Below, piece after piece: positions 31,008-40,854 of a stretch of 64,000 nucleotides of DNA. The notes beneath the pieces were generated by a model. That model did no database searches, was not told where the DNA came from, and worked only from the letters and a program-made list of their open reading frames with translations. Positions within the stretch are counted from its first letter, which is position 1. The number at the start of each line of letters is the position of its first letter. Source of the DNA: Alteromonas ponticola. Lineage in GTDB: Bacteria; Pseudomonadota; Gammaproteobacteria; Enterobacterales; Alteromonadaceae. The translations under genes and the position numbers were made by a program. The stretch is from the NCBI RefSeq assembly GCF_012911815.1, contig NZ_JAATNW010000002.1, forward strand, positions 124,001 to 188,000. The letters are read 5' to 3'.

Positions 31008-32603
31008 ATGTCGCAATATCAGTCAGAAATCGATACATTAGCAACCTTAAAAGCAGCACAGAAAGGAGCCTGGGAAGGAATTACGCCTGAATTTGCGGCT
31101 CGCATGAAAATTCAAAATCGCTTTCGTACTGGTCTGGATATCGCCAGATATACCGCCAAGATCATGCGTGAAGATATGGCGGCATATGATGCAGACTCGG
31201 CACGATATACACAATCACTAGGCTGTTGGCATGGGTTTGTCGGTCAACAGAAAATGATTGCCATTAAAAAGCATCATGGCAGCACATCAAAGCGCTACCT
31301 TTACCTGTCCGGCTGGATGGTGGCAGCGCTGCGCTCTGAGTTTGGCCCGTTACCCGATCAGTCAATGCACGAAAAAACGTCTGTACCGGCATTAATTGAA
31401 GAACTGTATACTTTTTTGCGTCAGGCTGATGCACAAGAGCTCGGCAAACTTTTTAAACAGCTGGATGAAGCTACACAAACAGGTCAGGATACGCAAGCTA
31501 TTCAAAGCAAAATTGATAATTTTGAAACTTACGTAGTGCCTATTATCGCTGACATTGACGCCGGCTTTGGTAACGAAGAAGCAACCTATTTGCTGGCTAA
31601 AAAGATGATTGAAGCAGGGGCCTGTTGCATTCAAATTGAAAACCAGGTGTCTGACGCCAAGCAGTGTGGCCATCAGGATGGCAAGGTTACCGTTCCCCAT
31701 GAAGACTTTTTGGCAAAAATCAACGCTGTCCGCTACGCCTTCCTTGAATTAGGCATTGATGACGGGGTTATCGTCGCCCGCACCGACTCACTCGGTGCTG
31801 GTCTGACCCAGAAAATTCCAGTTTCTGCGCAAGCCGGCGATTTGGCTGCACAATATAACGAATTTTTGGATACCGACGATGTAACCGATTTAGGCTCCGT
31901 TAACGAATATGACGTGTTACTCAAGCAAAATGGCAAACTCGTCAAACCCAAACGCTTGCCCAATGGGTTATTTAAATTCAAAGAGGGTTCAGGTTTTGAC
32001 CGCGTCGTACTTGATTGCGTTACCTCACTACAACATGGTGCAGATTTGTTGTGGATTGAAACCGAGAAACCCCATGTGGGCCAAATAGCTGCAATGGTAA
32101 ATGCTATTCGTAAGCAGAGACCTGACGCTAAACTGGTTTATAACAATTCGCCTTCATTTAACTGGACACTTAATTTCCGTCAGCAAGTGTTTGATGCATG
32201 GAAAGAGGAAGGCAAGGATGTATCGGAGTATGATAGAGCTGCGCTGATGTCAGAGCAGTTTGATAACACTGCATTAGCGAGAGAAGCTGACGTACGCATC
32301 CAGAACTTCCAACAAGATGCAGCACGCGAAGCAGGCATTTTCCATCACCTTATTACCTTGCCTACCTACCACACCGCAGCGCTTTCTACCGATAATCTGG
32401 CTAAAGGTTACTTCGGTGAAGAAGGGATGCTGGCTTATGTACGTGGCGTACAGAGAAAAGAAATTCGTGAAGGGCTGGCGTGTGTTAAGCACCAGGTCAT
32501 GGCGGGCTCTGATTTGGGTGATACACATAAGGAATATTTCTCTGGTGATGCGGCACTAAAGGCTGCTGGAGATGTCAATACCATGAATCAGTTCGATGTT
32601 TGA
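31008..32603 (+). CDS. aceA: Isocitrate lyase (long form)
   Basis: First enzyme of the glyoxylate shunt; it splits isocitrate to glyoxylate and succinate. I chose the ATG at 31008 (MSQYQSEIDT) because GGAGA lies just upstream; a TTG 12 bases earlier lies within that ribosome site. The 531 residues match the long subfamily typical of Pseudomonas and Alteromonadales, not the 434-residue E. coli type. The catalytic loop is AKQCGH with K218, C220 and H222, and the metal-site segment is ADIDAGFGNE near 181. A terminator follows. Confidence 0.95.
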   Translation: MSQYQSEIDTLATLKAAQKGAWEGITPEFAARMKIQNRFRTGLDIARYTAKIMREDMAAYDADSARYTQSLGCWHGFVGQQKMIAIKKHHGSTSKRYLYLSGWMVAALRSEFGPLPDQSMHEKTSVPALIEELYTFLRQADAQELGKLFKQLDEATQTGQDTQAIQSKIDNFETYVVPIIADIDAGFGNEEATYLLAKKMIEAGACCIQIENQVSDAKQCGHQDGKVTVPHEDFLAKINAVRYAFLELGIDDGVIVARTDSLGAGLTQKIPVSAQAGDLAAQYNEFLDTDDVTDLGSVNEYDVLLKQNGKLVKPKRLPNGLFKFKEGSGFDRVVLDCVTSLQHGADLLWIETEKPHVGQIAAMVNAIRKQRPDAKLVYNNSPSFNWTLNFRQQVFDAWKEEGKDVSEYDRAALMSEQFDNTALAREADVRIQNFQQDAAREAGIFHHLITLPTYHTAALSTDNLAKGYFGEEGMLAYVRGVQRKEIREGLACVKHQVMAGSDLGDTHKEYFSGDAALKAAGDVNTMNQFDV

Positions 32604-32625
32604 TTTTTAAACAATTTTAAGATTT

Positions 32626-32651
32626 AAAAAAGCTCCTCCGGGAGCTTTTTT
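32626..32651 (+). terminator. Rho-independent terminator after aceA
   Basis: AAAAAAGCTCC-TCCG-GGAGCTTTTTT, starting about 20 bases after the aceA stop. Confidence 0.88.
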
Positions 32652-32853
32652 CGTTTCATCTTCTTTTTTAGTATAAACATCGCAATATATCTGCTTTTCG
32701 ATGTAATATTCTCTAGATTAGTATGTTAGGCTGCTAGGGAAGGCAGTGGATGCCTGCCCGAAAAAGTCAAAAATGCCCCCCCGCTAAAGGGCAAAAAATT
32801 ATAATACTAAGAATTAAAAAAGTAATAAGTAATGCACTTAAGGATTAAAATAG

Positions 32854-33798
32854 ATGAATATTGCCAAGGTTGATCTCAATCTTCTGGTCTATCTCGATGT
32901 ACTACTTAGAGAAGGCAGCGTTACCCGAGCAGCAAACCAGCTGAGCATTACCCAACCAGCCATGAGCAACGGTCTTAAACGGCTAAGAGATCTTTTTAAA
33001 GATCCTATCCTGGTTAGAACAAGTGATGGAATGACACCCACCAAACGTGCGTTGGAATTACAACCCATTATACGTGATGTGTTATCCAAGCTTGAAAGCT
33101 CTATTCAACCTGAGACCGATTTTGATCCCGCAACAAGCAAACGCACTTTTAGAATAATGACCAGCGACTACGCTGAAAGTACATTGTTGCTTGAGCTTGT
33201 TGGCAGGCTGTCAAAACTGGCGCCTAACATTACTTTAGATTTAATCACTCCAAGCGATGTCACTTTTCATGATGTGGAACAGGGCAAAGTTGACATGGCA
33301 ATTAATCGGTTCGAAGAGTTGCCTCTTTCCTTCCATCAAAAAGTGCTGTGGTATGATTCGTTTAGCTGTGTGTTAAGTGCCAACCACCCGCTAGCACAGA
33401 AATGGGATCTGAATACTTACCTTGACGCTCAACATATCTGGGTTAGCAAAACTGGCTTTGGTGTCGGCGTGGGAATCGACCCCAACGAAGTGCAAAAGCT
33501 AGGATGGGTTGATGCAGAGCTCACTAAAATAGGCAAGCAACGTGATATTCGCGTGTTTACGCGTCATTACCACGCTGCGCTGCAGATTGCTAAAACACAG
33601 AACTTAATCGCCACGCTGCCGACAAAGGTGGCAACTATCTTCAAAGACGACGCCAGTGTCATATTAAAAGAACCGCCTTTCGATATACCGCCTATTGCGT
33701 TAAAAATGGCGTGGAGTGCGTTACTACATCATGATGCAGGACATATCTGGTTGCGCAGACTGATTGCTGATGTCGCAGCGGAAATGAATACGTTCTAG
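32854..33798 (+). CDS. LysR family transcription regulator
   Basis: A 314-residue DNA-binding regulator. The N-terminal winged helix (about 1-60) has LNLLVYLDVLLREGSVTRAANQL and TQPAMSNGLKRLR; the substrate-binding part (about 95-300) has two periplasmic-binding-like lobes. It lies between aceA and the malate synthase gene, so it probably controls the glyoxylate shunt; the inducer is not known. It reads in the same direction as both neighbours rather than divergently, which is less usual for LysR genes. Confidence 0.88.
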   Translation: MNIAKVDLNLLVYLDVLLREGSVTRAANQLSITQPAMSNGLKRLRDLFKDPILVRTSDGMTPTKRALELQPIIRDVLSKLESSIQPETDFDPATSKRTFRIMTSDYAESTLLLELVGRLSKLAPNITLDLITPSDVTFHDVEQGKVDMAINRFEELPLSFHQKVLWYDSFSCVLSANHPLAQKWDLNTYLDAQHIWVSKTGFGVGVGIDPNEVQKLGWVDAELTKIGKQRDIRVFTRHYHAALQIAKTQNLIATLPTKVATIFKDDASVILKEPPFDIPPIALKMAWSALLHHDAGHIWLRRLIADVAAEMNTF

Positions 33799-33857
33799 CG
33801 TTATTCTCGGCATGAATACTTGGGATAATAGTCATAAATTAAAATTAGTCAGCTAAA

Positions 33858-33867
33858 GTGTATACAC
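33858..33867. promoter_or_regulatory. Palindrome upstream of malate synthase, possible operator
   Basis: GTGTATACAC, a perfect 10-base palindrome, lies 31 bases before the malate synthase ATG. It could bind a regulator, but nothing in the sequence says which. Confidence 0.3.
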
Positions 33868-33898
33868 TGAACAGGTAAATTATTTTATTGAGGTGTAT

Positions 33899-36064
33899 AT
33901 GCAGAAGTACGTCAAAAAGGGGCAACTCAAGGTTGCCCAACCGCTATATCAATTTATTAATGAACAGGCTCTGCCTGGAACCCAGGTTGATCAGGCGCAC
34001 TTTTGGACGTCACTTGAAAATGTCCTACATCAGTTCAGCCCACACAATGAATCACTTTTAAACACCCGCCAGACACTGCAACGTCAATTAAATGATTACT
34101 ACCAAGCCAAACGCCCCATTCATGGCGAGGCATATCTGAATTTCCTTCGCGAAATAAATTATCTCGTCGATGAACCCGCTCAATGCACCATCGCAACCAC
34201 GAAAGTGGATGACGAAGTAGCCCAGATTGCTGGCCCTCAGCTAGTTGTTCCAATTAATAATGCTCGCTATGCGCTTAACGCGTGTAATGCTCGCTGGGGA
34301 AGCCTTTACGACGCGCTATACGGTACCGACCTCATTACAGAAACAGATGGAGCAGAAAAAGGCAGCGACTATAACCCTGTACGAGGCGGTAAGGTAGTTG
34401 AAAAGGCCAGAGAGTGGCTAGATGTCCTGCTTCCGCTGGCTACCGGCAGCCATAAGGATGCAATTGCATATGTAGTGGAAGATGACAATCTGCTGATTCA
34501 AATGAAAGATAAGAATTCGACCCAACTAGCCGATGTAGAACAATGGCAAGGGTACACTGGTGAGCTGACAGCCCCATCCTCACTGCTATTCCGACATAAC
34601 GGACTGCATTTAGACATTCAGTTTGATCCCAGCCACCCGGTGGGTAAATCAGATCCGGCTGGCATTAAAGACATTGTTTTAGAGTCAGCCATCTCGACCA
34701 TCATGGATTGTGAAGATTCCGTTGCAGCAGTTGATGCAGACGATAAAGTGTTGGTTTACCGCAATTGGCTTGGTTTAATGACAGGCACGCTTTCAACACA
34801 GGTGCAAAAAGGAGAAGAATCGTTTACCAGAACGATGAACCAGGATAAGTTTTATACCCCGTCTCCTTTAAGTTCTGAGACAAAATCATTCTCTTTACCC
34901 GGACGCAGCCTGATGTTTGTGAGAAATGTCGGCCTGCATATGTATTCTGATGCAGTGCTGCTAGATGATAAGCCTGTACCCGAAGGTATCCTTGATGGGG
35001 TCATCACGGTCCTTATAGCTAAACACGACCTGTTAGGTAACTCGAAATATAAAAACTCGAAAAAGGGCAGCATCTATATTGTTAAACCAAAAATGCACGG
35101 CCCTGATGAAGTTGCCTTCGTTAACCAGCTTTTTGGTGCCATCGAGGCAGCGTTGGGGCTGGAAAGATTTACTGTCAAGATGGGTGTCATGGATGAAGAG
35201 AGACGCACATCGGTAAACCTTAAAGTCTGTATAGCCAATGCGTCCGAGCGCGTCGTTTTTATTAATACGGGATTTTTGGACAGAACAGGGGATGAAATTC
35301 ATACCTCAATGCACGCAGGAGCGTTCGCAGATAAGGCCGAATTGAAAGCATTACCCTGGATTGGCGCGTATGAGCGCTCAAATGTCGCCACCGGGATTGC
35401 GTGTGGCATGTCAGGTAAAGCGCAAATAGGCAAAGGAATGTGGCCTATACCTGACGACATGACCTCGATGATGAAGAGCAAGGTTGCACACCCTGAAGCA
35501 GGGGCTACGACTGCATGGGTGCCCTCACCTACCGCTGCTACCCTGCATGCCTTTCATTACCACCAGGTTAATGTGTTTGGAAAGCACAAAGCACTGCGTG
35601 CAGACTGTGCCAAAGAGCGGGATAACATCTTAACGCTTCCATTACTGGAAAAAAATCTGACACCAGAACAAATTCAACGTGAACTGGATAACAATGTGCA
35701 GGGAATATTGGGCTACGTGGTCAGATGGGTACATATGGGTATAGGTTGCTCCAAAGTTCCCGACATCAATAATGTTGGCTTAATGGAAGACCGCGCGACA
35801 TTACGCATCTCATCCCAGCATATTGCGAACTGGTTATTGCATGACATTGTAAGCAAAGAACAGGTAGAGCAGTGCATGTTAAAAATGTCGACACTGGTGG
35901 ATAAACAAAATGAGCATGATCCTGACTATGTCCCAATGGGGCCTGACACAAAACAATCGCTAGGCTTTCAAGCTGCTTATCAGCTGATATTCGATGGCGG
36001 TAGTCAACCTAATGGTTACACAGAATTTATTTTGCACGACATGCGGCGAAAAATGAAAGCATAA
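33899..36064 (+). CDS. glcB: Malate synthase G
   Basis: Second enzyme of the glyoxylate shunt; it condenses glyoxylate with acetyl-CoA to malate. The start is placed at the ATG at 33899 (MQKYVKKGQL) with GAGGTG upstream; a GTG two codons earlier is possible. The 721 residues match form G. Segments seen include RYALNACNARWGSLYDALYGTD near 120, DCEDSVAAVDADDKV near 271, and GTLSTQVQKGEESFTRTMN. Its pairing with aceA indicates growth on acetate or fatty acids. Confidence 0.95.
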   Translation: MQKYVKKGQLKVAQPLYQFINEQALPGTQVDQAHFWTSLENVLHQFSPHNESLLNTRQTLQRQLNDYYQAKRPIHGEAYLNFLREINYLVDEPAQCTIATTKVDDEVAQIAGPQLVVPINNARYALNACNARWGSLYDALYGTDLITETDGAEKGSDYNPVRGGKVVEKAREWLDVLLPLATGSHKDAIAYVVEDDNLLIQMKDKNSTQLADVEQWQGYTGELTAPSSLLFRHNGLHLDIQFDPSHPVGKSDPAGIKDIVLESAISTIMDCEDSVAAVDADDKVLVYRNWLGLMTGTLSTQVQKGEESFTRTMNQDKFYTPSPLSSETKSFSLPGRSLMFVRNVGLHMYSDAVLLDDKPVPEGILDGVITVLIAKHDLLGNSKYKNSKKGSIYIVKPKMHGPDEVAFVNQLFGAIEAALGLERFTVKMGVMDEERRTSVNLKVCIANASERVVFINTGFLDRTGDEIHTSMHAGAFADKAELKALPWIGAYERSNVATGIACGMSGKAQIGKGMWPIPDDMTSMMKSKVAHPEAGATTAWVPSPTAATLHAFHYHQVNVFGKHKALRADCAKERDNILTLPLLEKNLTPEQIQRELDNNVQGILGYVVRWVHMGIGCSKVPDINNVGLMEDRATLRISSQHIANWLLHDIVSKEQVEQCMLKMSTLVDKQNEHDPDYVPMGPDTKQSLGFQAAYQLIFDGGSQPNGYTEFILHDMRRKMKA

Positions 36065-36088
36065 ATCTAATTTTGAATTTGACCGTAT

Positions 36089-36117
36089 TAAAGCCATTCA
36101 TTTTGAGTGGCTTTTTG
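36089..36117 (+). terminator. Probable terminator after malate synthase
   Basis: AAAGCCATTCA and TGAGTGGCTTT pair with one G-T wobble around a short T-rich loop, followed by TT. It marks the end of the glyoxylate block. Confidence 0.65.
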
Positions 36118-36199
36118 CATTTATCCAGTTTACGCAGGAAGATAAGTGCGATTTAATAGTTTTTCACTCAGCCAAATTGCAGCATGTTAAGGGAAGGAA

Positions 36200-37447
36200 A
36201 TGAGCAGTCATCCCGTACAAAAGAAACGCGTTTTATGGATAAATCACTTCGTCCCCTACCCACCAAAAGGTGGATTACTTATTAGAACACATGGGTTACT
36301 GGATAAAGTACTTGATGATCACGAGGTTACCCTGTTGTGTCTGGTGCAACCCAGGTTACTGGCCCCTTACTTCGAATCTGTGGAAAAAGGATTATCAGAG
36401 GCCAAAGAATTTTTTGAGAGCAGAGGTGCTCGCATCCAGTTTTTCTCAATGGACAATGAAAAAACCAAGTGGCATCGTTTGAAGACGGCGGGTTTATCGC
36501 TCATAACTGACAATCCTTACTCGGTGAACTGGCTTCACAGTGCGGCACTCAAAGCAGCAGCTAATGAATTAAATTATGACAGTTTCGACTACATCCATGT
36601 TGATACGATGGGCTTGTTGGGCAATTTAGGGACCACACTACCGGCAGACAAGACAGTGGTGAACCACCACAACGCTGAGCACACGATGATGGAACGTCGG
36701 GCTGAAAAAGAAACCCAATGGGCTAAAAAACGCTATTATGCAATTGAAGCGAAAAAAATTGGCCGTTTCGACGCACAGATGATGCGTCATTATCGAAATC
36801 ATATTGTCTGTTCGCCAGAAGACAAAAATGCGTTAAGTAAATTAGTACCCGGGATGAACGTTGACGTCGTTCCCAATGGTGTAGCCTTCAAGCATGAGGT
36901 GGAACGCACCCCGCAAGTGGGCAAATTGCTGTTTATCGGCGGGCTTGACTGGTATCCGAATCATGATGCTATTACCTATTTGCTAGAAGCTGTTTGCCCG
37001 CTTATTAAGCAACATAATATACCCATCCACATAGACATCATCGGTAAGAACCCGGCGACGTCTATTAAAAATATGGCAAGTCGATATGATTTTGTCACCA
37101 TACACGGATATGTTGACGATATTAATGTTTTTTATCGCAATGCCCAGGCCTTTTTATGCCCGTTACGTGATGGGGGCGGCACTAAACTTAAAGTGCTTGA
37201 TGCGATGAATTACGGATTGCCAGTTATAGGTTCGGACATAGCATTTGAAGGTATTACTGTCACGCACAATGAAAGTGGATATGTAGTGAATTCGACTGAA
37301 ACGCTTTTCAAAACCCTTTGTGAACTAGTGCAAACGGATAAAAATACGGAGTCTATTGGCCAAAAAGGCAGACAGCTTGTGGCAGAAAAATATGACTCTA
37401 AAACAATTTCGGAACGTTATTCTCATTTAATCAGCGAATATAATTAA
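36200..37447 (+). CDS. Glycosyltransferase, GT4-like (PEP-CTERM locus type)
   Basis: GT-B fold sugar transferase of 415 residues with a strong ribosome site. The N-terminal domain begins RVLWINHFVPYPPKGGLLIRTHGLL, typical of the sugar transferases found with exosortase loci. The acceptor side has NHHNAEHTMMERRAEKE near 154. The donor side has FIGGLDWYPNHDAI near 243 and CPLRDGGGTKLKVLDAMNYGLPVIGS near 317. The substrate cannot be told. It starts the accessory glycan region and is followed by the acyltransferase gene after 218 bases. Confidence 0.85.
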   Translation: MSSHPVQKKRVLWINHFVPYPPKGGLLIRTHGLLDKVLDDHEVTLLCLVQPRLLAPYFESVEKGLSEAKEFFESRGARIQFFSMDNEKTKWHRLKTAGLSLITDNPYSVNWLHSAALKAAANELNYDSFDYIHVDTMGLLGNLGTTLPADKTVVNHHNAEHTMMERRAEKETQWAKKRYYAIEAKKIGRFDAQMMRHYRNHIVCSPEDKNALSKLVPGMNVDVVPNGVAFKHEVERTPQVGKLLFIGGLDWYPNHDAITYLLEAVCPLIKQHNIPIHIDIIGKNPATSIKNMASRYDFVTIHGYVDDINVFYRNAQAFLCPLRDGGGTKLKVLDAMNYGLPVIGSDIAFEGITVTHNESGYVVNSTETLFKTLCELVQTDKNTESIGQKGRQLVAEKYDSKTISERYSHLISEYN

Positions 37448-37665
37448 TTTGCCAGAATAGAAGAACTGGTGCTAGTGTGATTAACAGGATATATTCACTT
37501 AACGCTACTGATTAGCAAGGTTTCTTGAACTAAAAAGTGTGCTTACTTGTTTCGTATCATATTTTCCAAATCGTTGTATTTTTCTTTTAATTAGAGAAAC
37601 GTGAAATTAACGCTATACTTTTTTTAGCAGTAACAGTAGCAATCCGAGGACGCAGTAGTAAAAGA

Positions 37666-38490
37666 ATGGTTTCTAAAGATAAAATGCTTGGTTCCTTGTC
37701 ACGGAAGTTGAAAACCAGCAGCATAGGCAAACTATATAGGAGCTATCGCCAGTATGGCGAGTCGAAATATATTGCCCGTCACTTTTCAAGTTATCTTGAG
37801 CCCGTCATTGCCTCTTCAGCGTCACTGGAAGAAGTTTCTTACCGTATCCGTCATAACGTTTACTGTGATGAACTAAAGTTTGAAGAAATCAGAGACTCGG
37901 GCATGGAAACCGATGAATTTGACGATTACTCTTTGCACTGTCTAATCAAGCATTCTACAACGGACGAATTTGCAGGCACGGTGAGATTAGTACGTCCCAC
38001 AGAAGCAGGGCAAGAACTCCCAATCGAAAAGTACTGTATCTCGTCAATTAACAATGATTCGTTGAACCCGCGAAATTTTAACCGTAAAAACATTTGTGAA
38101 ATATCGCGCTTGGCCGTTCCCAGAAGATTCCGTCGACGGGAAATGGATAAATACGATGGCGCTGCAGTAGGTGTCATTAATCAGCAAACCTATTCAGAGA
38201 TAGAACTTCGTTGTTTTCCTTTTATTGCCGTTGGATTGTATTTTGCCGCAGCAGCCACCGCCATTGAGCGAGGCGTGCAGCATGCCTACGTAATGATGGA
38301 GCCCAGGCTCGCCAGAAGCATGAGTTTTGTCGGCATTAAATTTGAGCAAATTGGGCCGGTTATTGACTACCACGGTCGCCGCGCACCTTATTATATCAAC
38401 CAGCCACTATTGCAGAGCAGCTTGAAGCCTAACTTTGCAGTCATGCTGCATCAAATACGCGAACAAATCAGAAAGCAAGGCGGCTCATAG
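37666..38490 (+). CDS. PEP-CTERM/exosortase-associated acyltransferase (FeeM-like GNAT)
   Basis: A 274-residue enzyme related to N-acyl amino acid synthases. The core includes VSYRIRHNVYCDELKFEE near 57, a DEFDDYSLHCLIKH strand, EFAGTVRLVRP near 101, and EISRLAVPRRFRRR near 144, the layout of the autoinducer-synthase-like acyltransferases that travel with exosortase genes. It is expected to transfer an acyl chain, probably from acyl-ACP, to an amino group; the target is unknown. No exosortase gene is visible here. Confidence 0.85.
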   Translation: MVSKDKMLGSLSRKLKTSSIGKLYRSYRQYGESKYIARHFSSYLEPVIASSASLEEVSYRIRHNVYCDELKFEEIRDSGMETDEFDDYSLHCLIKHSTTDEFAGTVRLVRPTEAGQELPIEKYCISSINNDSLNPRNFNRKNICEISRLAVPRRFRRREMDKYDGAAVGVINQQTYSEIELRCFPFIAVGLYFAAAATAIERGVQHAYVMMEPRLARSMSFVGIKFEQIGPVIDYHGRRAPYYINQPLLQSSLKPNFAVMLHQIREQIRKQGGS

Positions 38491-38605
38491 GCCTCAACCT
38501 TGGCACGCCTGTTGGCGTAATTACAGGCAGAATCCCTCATCCTGACTAACTAACTAGTTCGAAATATCTATTAGTTAATAGAAATGCCTTGTCTGCTAAT
38601 TAAAG

Positions 38606-40423
38606 CTAGCGGCTATTTGAAACCCCTTGCAGGTAATCAATAATTTCTTGTCTATCTTCATAGCTTTTTACACCAGGAAAATGCATCGTTGTGCCCGGTG
38701 CAAAGCCACTTGGATCCTCCAGAAATGCGTGTAACCTTTCCTGTGACCAGGTCCCGTCCAACGATTTTAGCGCGTCAGAATAATTATATCTGTCAGTATG
38801 GCGCGCGATGTCGGCTCCAACCACACCCCATAAGTCCGGACCTATCCCATGACTTCTATACCGCAAATTATGGCATGCAACACACTGACTAAAAACAGAT
38901 TGGGCTGGTGTTAAAATAGACACTTTGCTTAATCCGTCCCACGTAAGTATTTCCCCACCGTCTAACGAAGTAAGATCGCGAACTTTTGAGTCTACCTTAA
39001 TTTGTTCAATTGCAACGGGACGATCCTCGAACAGTCTGGTTCTAAAGAGACTAAGTCCACTGCCTAATCCATTCAAACTTGCTATCAGTAAGTCTCCTTG
39101 CCAATTCTCAAACAAATCGCTTTTGTAACAAATCAGGTTGGAAATACCGATGGAGGGTGTCCAGGCGTAGAGGGGTTTGACACCATTTAAATGCTGGCCA
39201 GTTTCGCCAGACATGGTTAGCACTTTTTTTCCGTAATCAACTCCGAAGCTACTCTCAGGCCATCCGTAATCATTACCTTCAATTAATAAATTAAGCTCAT
39301 CGCCACCAAACGGCCCGTGTTCTGTTAAATAAACTTTGTCATCACAGTTCACTAAACCTTGAGCGTTTCGATGTCCCTTAGAATAATTTGTAACCTGGCT
39401 TGTCGTGAGATCGATTTTGAACGTTTTGCCATATGACGACTGCTTAAATTCTGCCAGCGGAATTAATGGTTCGGCTTTAAAACTTCCAATGGTAAACAGT
39501 AGTTCGTTTGTAGAAAGTCTTAAAAACCTTCCCCCTGTTTCATTGTTAGCAATGTCATGATTTACACACGGAAGCGATTCAAAAATCAGCTCACCGTCGA
39601 GTATTTGTTCGCTTTCGAGCAAACTCAACGGCGCTTGGCTAACTCTGATTGTAAAACACTGGTTTTCCCGAGACCAATAAATATAGCTATAAAAGAGCGT
39701 ATCCAGATCCTCTAAAAAAATGGCGTCAGCGATCCTGTACCAACGATTTGGTGAAGGTGCATACTTTTTATACTCATCTAAGCCAAATTCTATTTGCCCA
39801 AGCTTTTCAACGTTTTCTATCTGGTTACGCGCGTTAAATTTAGCAACAATGCCATTTCCTGTAACCAATAAATATTCGTTTCCAACATTCCCCGCTATCG
39901 CTCCGCCATCCTGATAGTTTTTTTGCTTGAAATGATAAGTCTCAATTTTAATGTCGTGAAGCGAACTAAAAATATACTTCGCACTGTTATTTCCATCAGT
40001 GTCTTGATTGAAATTGCTGAAATTTACGTGCGCCAAACTGACTCCAGCGAGCACCACCAGTGCCACTGTTGATACAGCTACTAGCTTCTTACCATTGAGA
40101 ACGGCAATTAACATGATGCTCACGGCAATCGCCGTACAGATGATAATAAATGTCTTAGACTTAAAGGTGGGATTTAGTACAAGCAAAAGAACAAAAAATA
40201 GTGAGAAAGTCACTAATCCCTGTATCAAAACTTTTGAAATAACACTGTATTTGAGTAGCAAGGGCCTGATGTTGTACGCGACTATTCCAGCAAAAAAAGA
40301 ACAGGCTATGGCCGATAAAAATAGTATTTGTGAATCCGTTATTTTTCCTCCCTGATAACCTTGAAGGTACACATAGAGAAACACCAAAGAAATTAGTAAG
40401 AAAATTGAGGATAAAAACTTCAC
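38606..40423 (-). CDS. Membrane-anchored sorbosone-type dehydrogenase fused to cytochrome c
   Basis: About 605 residues in three parts. First come five membrane segments (1 to about 135). Next is a periplasmic beta-propeller (about 140-510) resembling PQQ-dependent sugar/sorbosone dehydrogenases, with YLTEHGPFGGDELNLLIEGNDYGWP and YAWTPSIGISNL. The end is a c-type cytochrome with heme site CVACH and the later methionine ligand in TTMHFPG. I chose GTG at 40423 (MKFLSSIFLL) with AAGGG upstream, because the ATG seven codons earlier lies inside a hairpin. It probably oxidises a sugar and passes electrons to its own heme. It is convergent with the acyltransferase gene. Confidence 0.8.
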   Translation of the reverse strand: MKFLSSIFLLISLVFLYVYLQGYQGGKITDSQILFLSAIACSFFAGIVAYNIRPLLLKYSVISKVLIQGLVTFSLFFVLLLVLNPTFKSKTFIIICTAIAVSIMLIAVLNGKKLVAVSTVALVVLAGVSLAHVNFSNFNQDTDGNNSAKYIFSSLHDIKIETYHFKQKNYQDGGAIAGNVGNEYLLVTGNGIVAKFNARNQIENVEKLGQIEFGLDEYKKYAPSPNRWYRIADAIFLEDLDTLFYSYIYWSRENQCFTIRVSQAPLSLLESEQILDGELIFESLPCVNHDIANNETGGRFLRLSTNELLFTIGSFKAEPLIPLAEFKQSSYGKTFKIDLTTSQVTNYSKGHRNAQGLVNCDDKVYLTEHGPFGGDELNLLIEGNDYGWPESSFGVDYGKKVLTMSGETGQHLNGVKPLYAWTPSIGISNLICYKSDLFENWQGDLLIASLNGLGSGLSLFRTRLFEDRPVAIEQIKVDSKVRDLTSLDGGEILTWDGLSKVSILTPAQSVFSQCVACHNLRYRSHGIGPDLWGVVGADIARHTDRYNYSDALKSLDGTWSQERLHAFLEDPSGFAPGTTMHFPGVKSYEDRQEIIDYLQGVSNSR

Positions 40424-40437
40424 AACGGTGCAACCCT

Positions 40438-40463
40438 TTAACATTACTTTTTTTTAATGTTAA
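40438..40463. repeat. Inverted repeat at the start of the dehydrogenase gene
   Basis: TTAACATTA and TAATGTTAA, 9-base perfect arms around an 8-base T-rich loop (40438-40446 with 40455-40463). It covers a possible ATG start of the minus-strand gene. It could be an operator or a 5'-leader hairpin. Confidence 0.5.
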
Positions 40464-40854
40464 CTGCTTAAAATTTACTTTACAAACTTTTTACATTGTG
40501 AATCTGAATTAACTCGTGGATAGTGCAATATCTGTCATGCTCAGCTTTGAGTATTAGATTCGCCGCCCCTTGCAGTACCAGAGTAAGTGCTTAACAAATC
40601 TAGCAGTGCCATTTTTCTTGCGGATTGAAGGATATATTACAATCATCCATACACATCAAGTGGGATAAATAGAATGGCTTAATCGCGTTGGTAAAAGTTG
40701 TTTAACAGCTCATTAAATTCCTGGCAGGATGAGCAAAGACGTTAGAGAGGTGAAGTCATCGTGATTCAATCATGAATCCATATTACTTCACCAGATCAAA
40801 TCACTTAACTGGAATAATGCTATATACCGAAATTACAGTTGTGTAACCCCGCAT
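40464..40854. other. Intergenic region, no gene seen
   Basis: About 390 bases between the dehydrogenase-cytochrome gene and the end of the epimerase gene. It is AT-rich. I see no ORF of interest and no clear terminator for either side. Confidence 0.35.

Noticed and set aside
32764..32800. Possible terminator with GCCC / GGGC arms before the LysR gene
   Set aside because: It would work only on the minus strand, where no gene ends; the stem is short and the C run makes pairing ambiguous.
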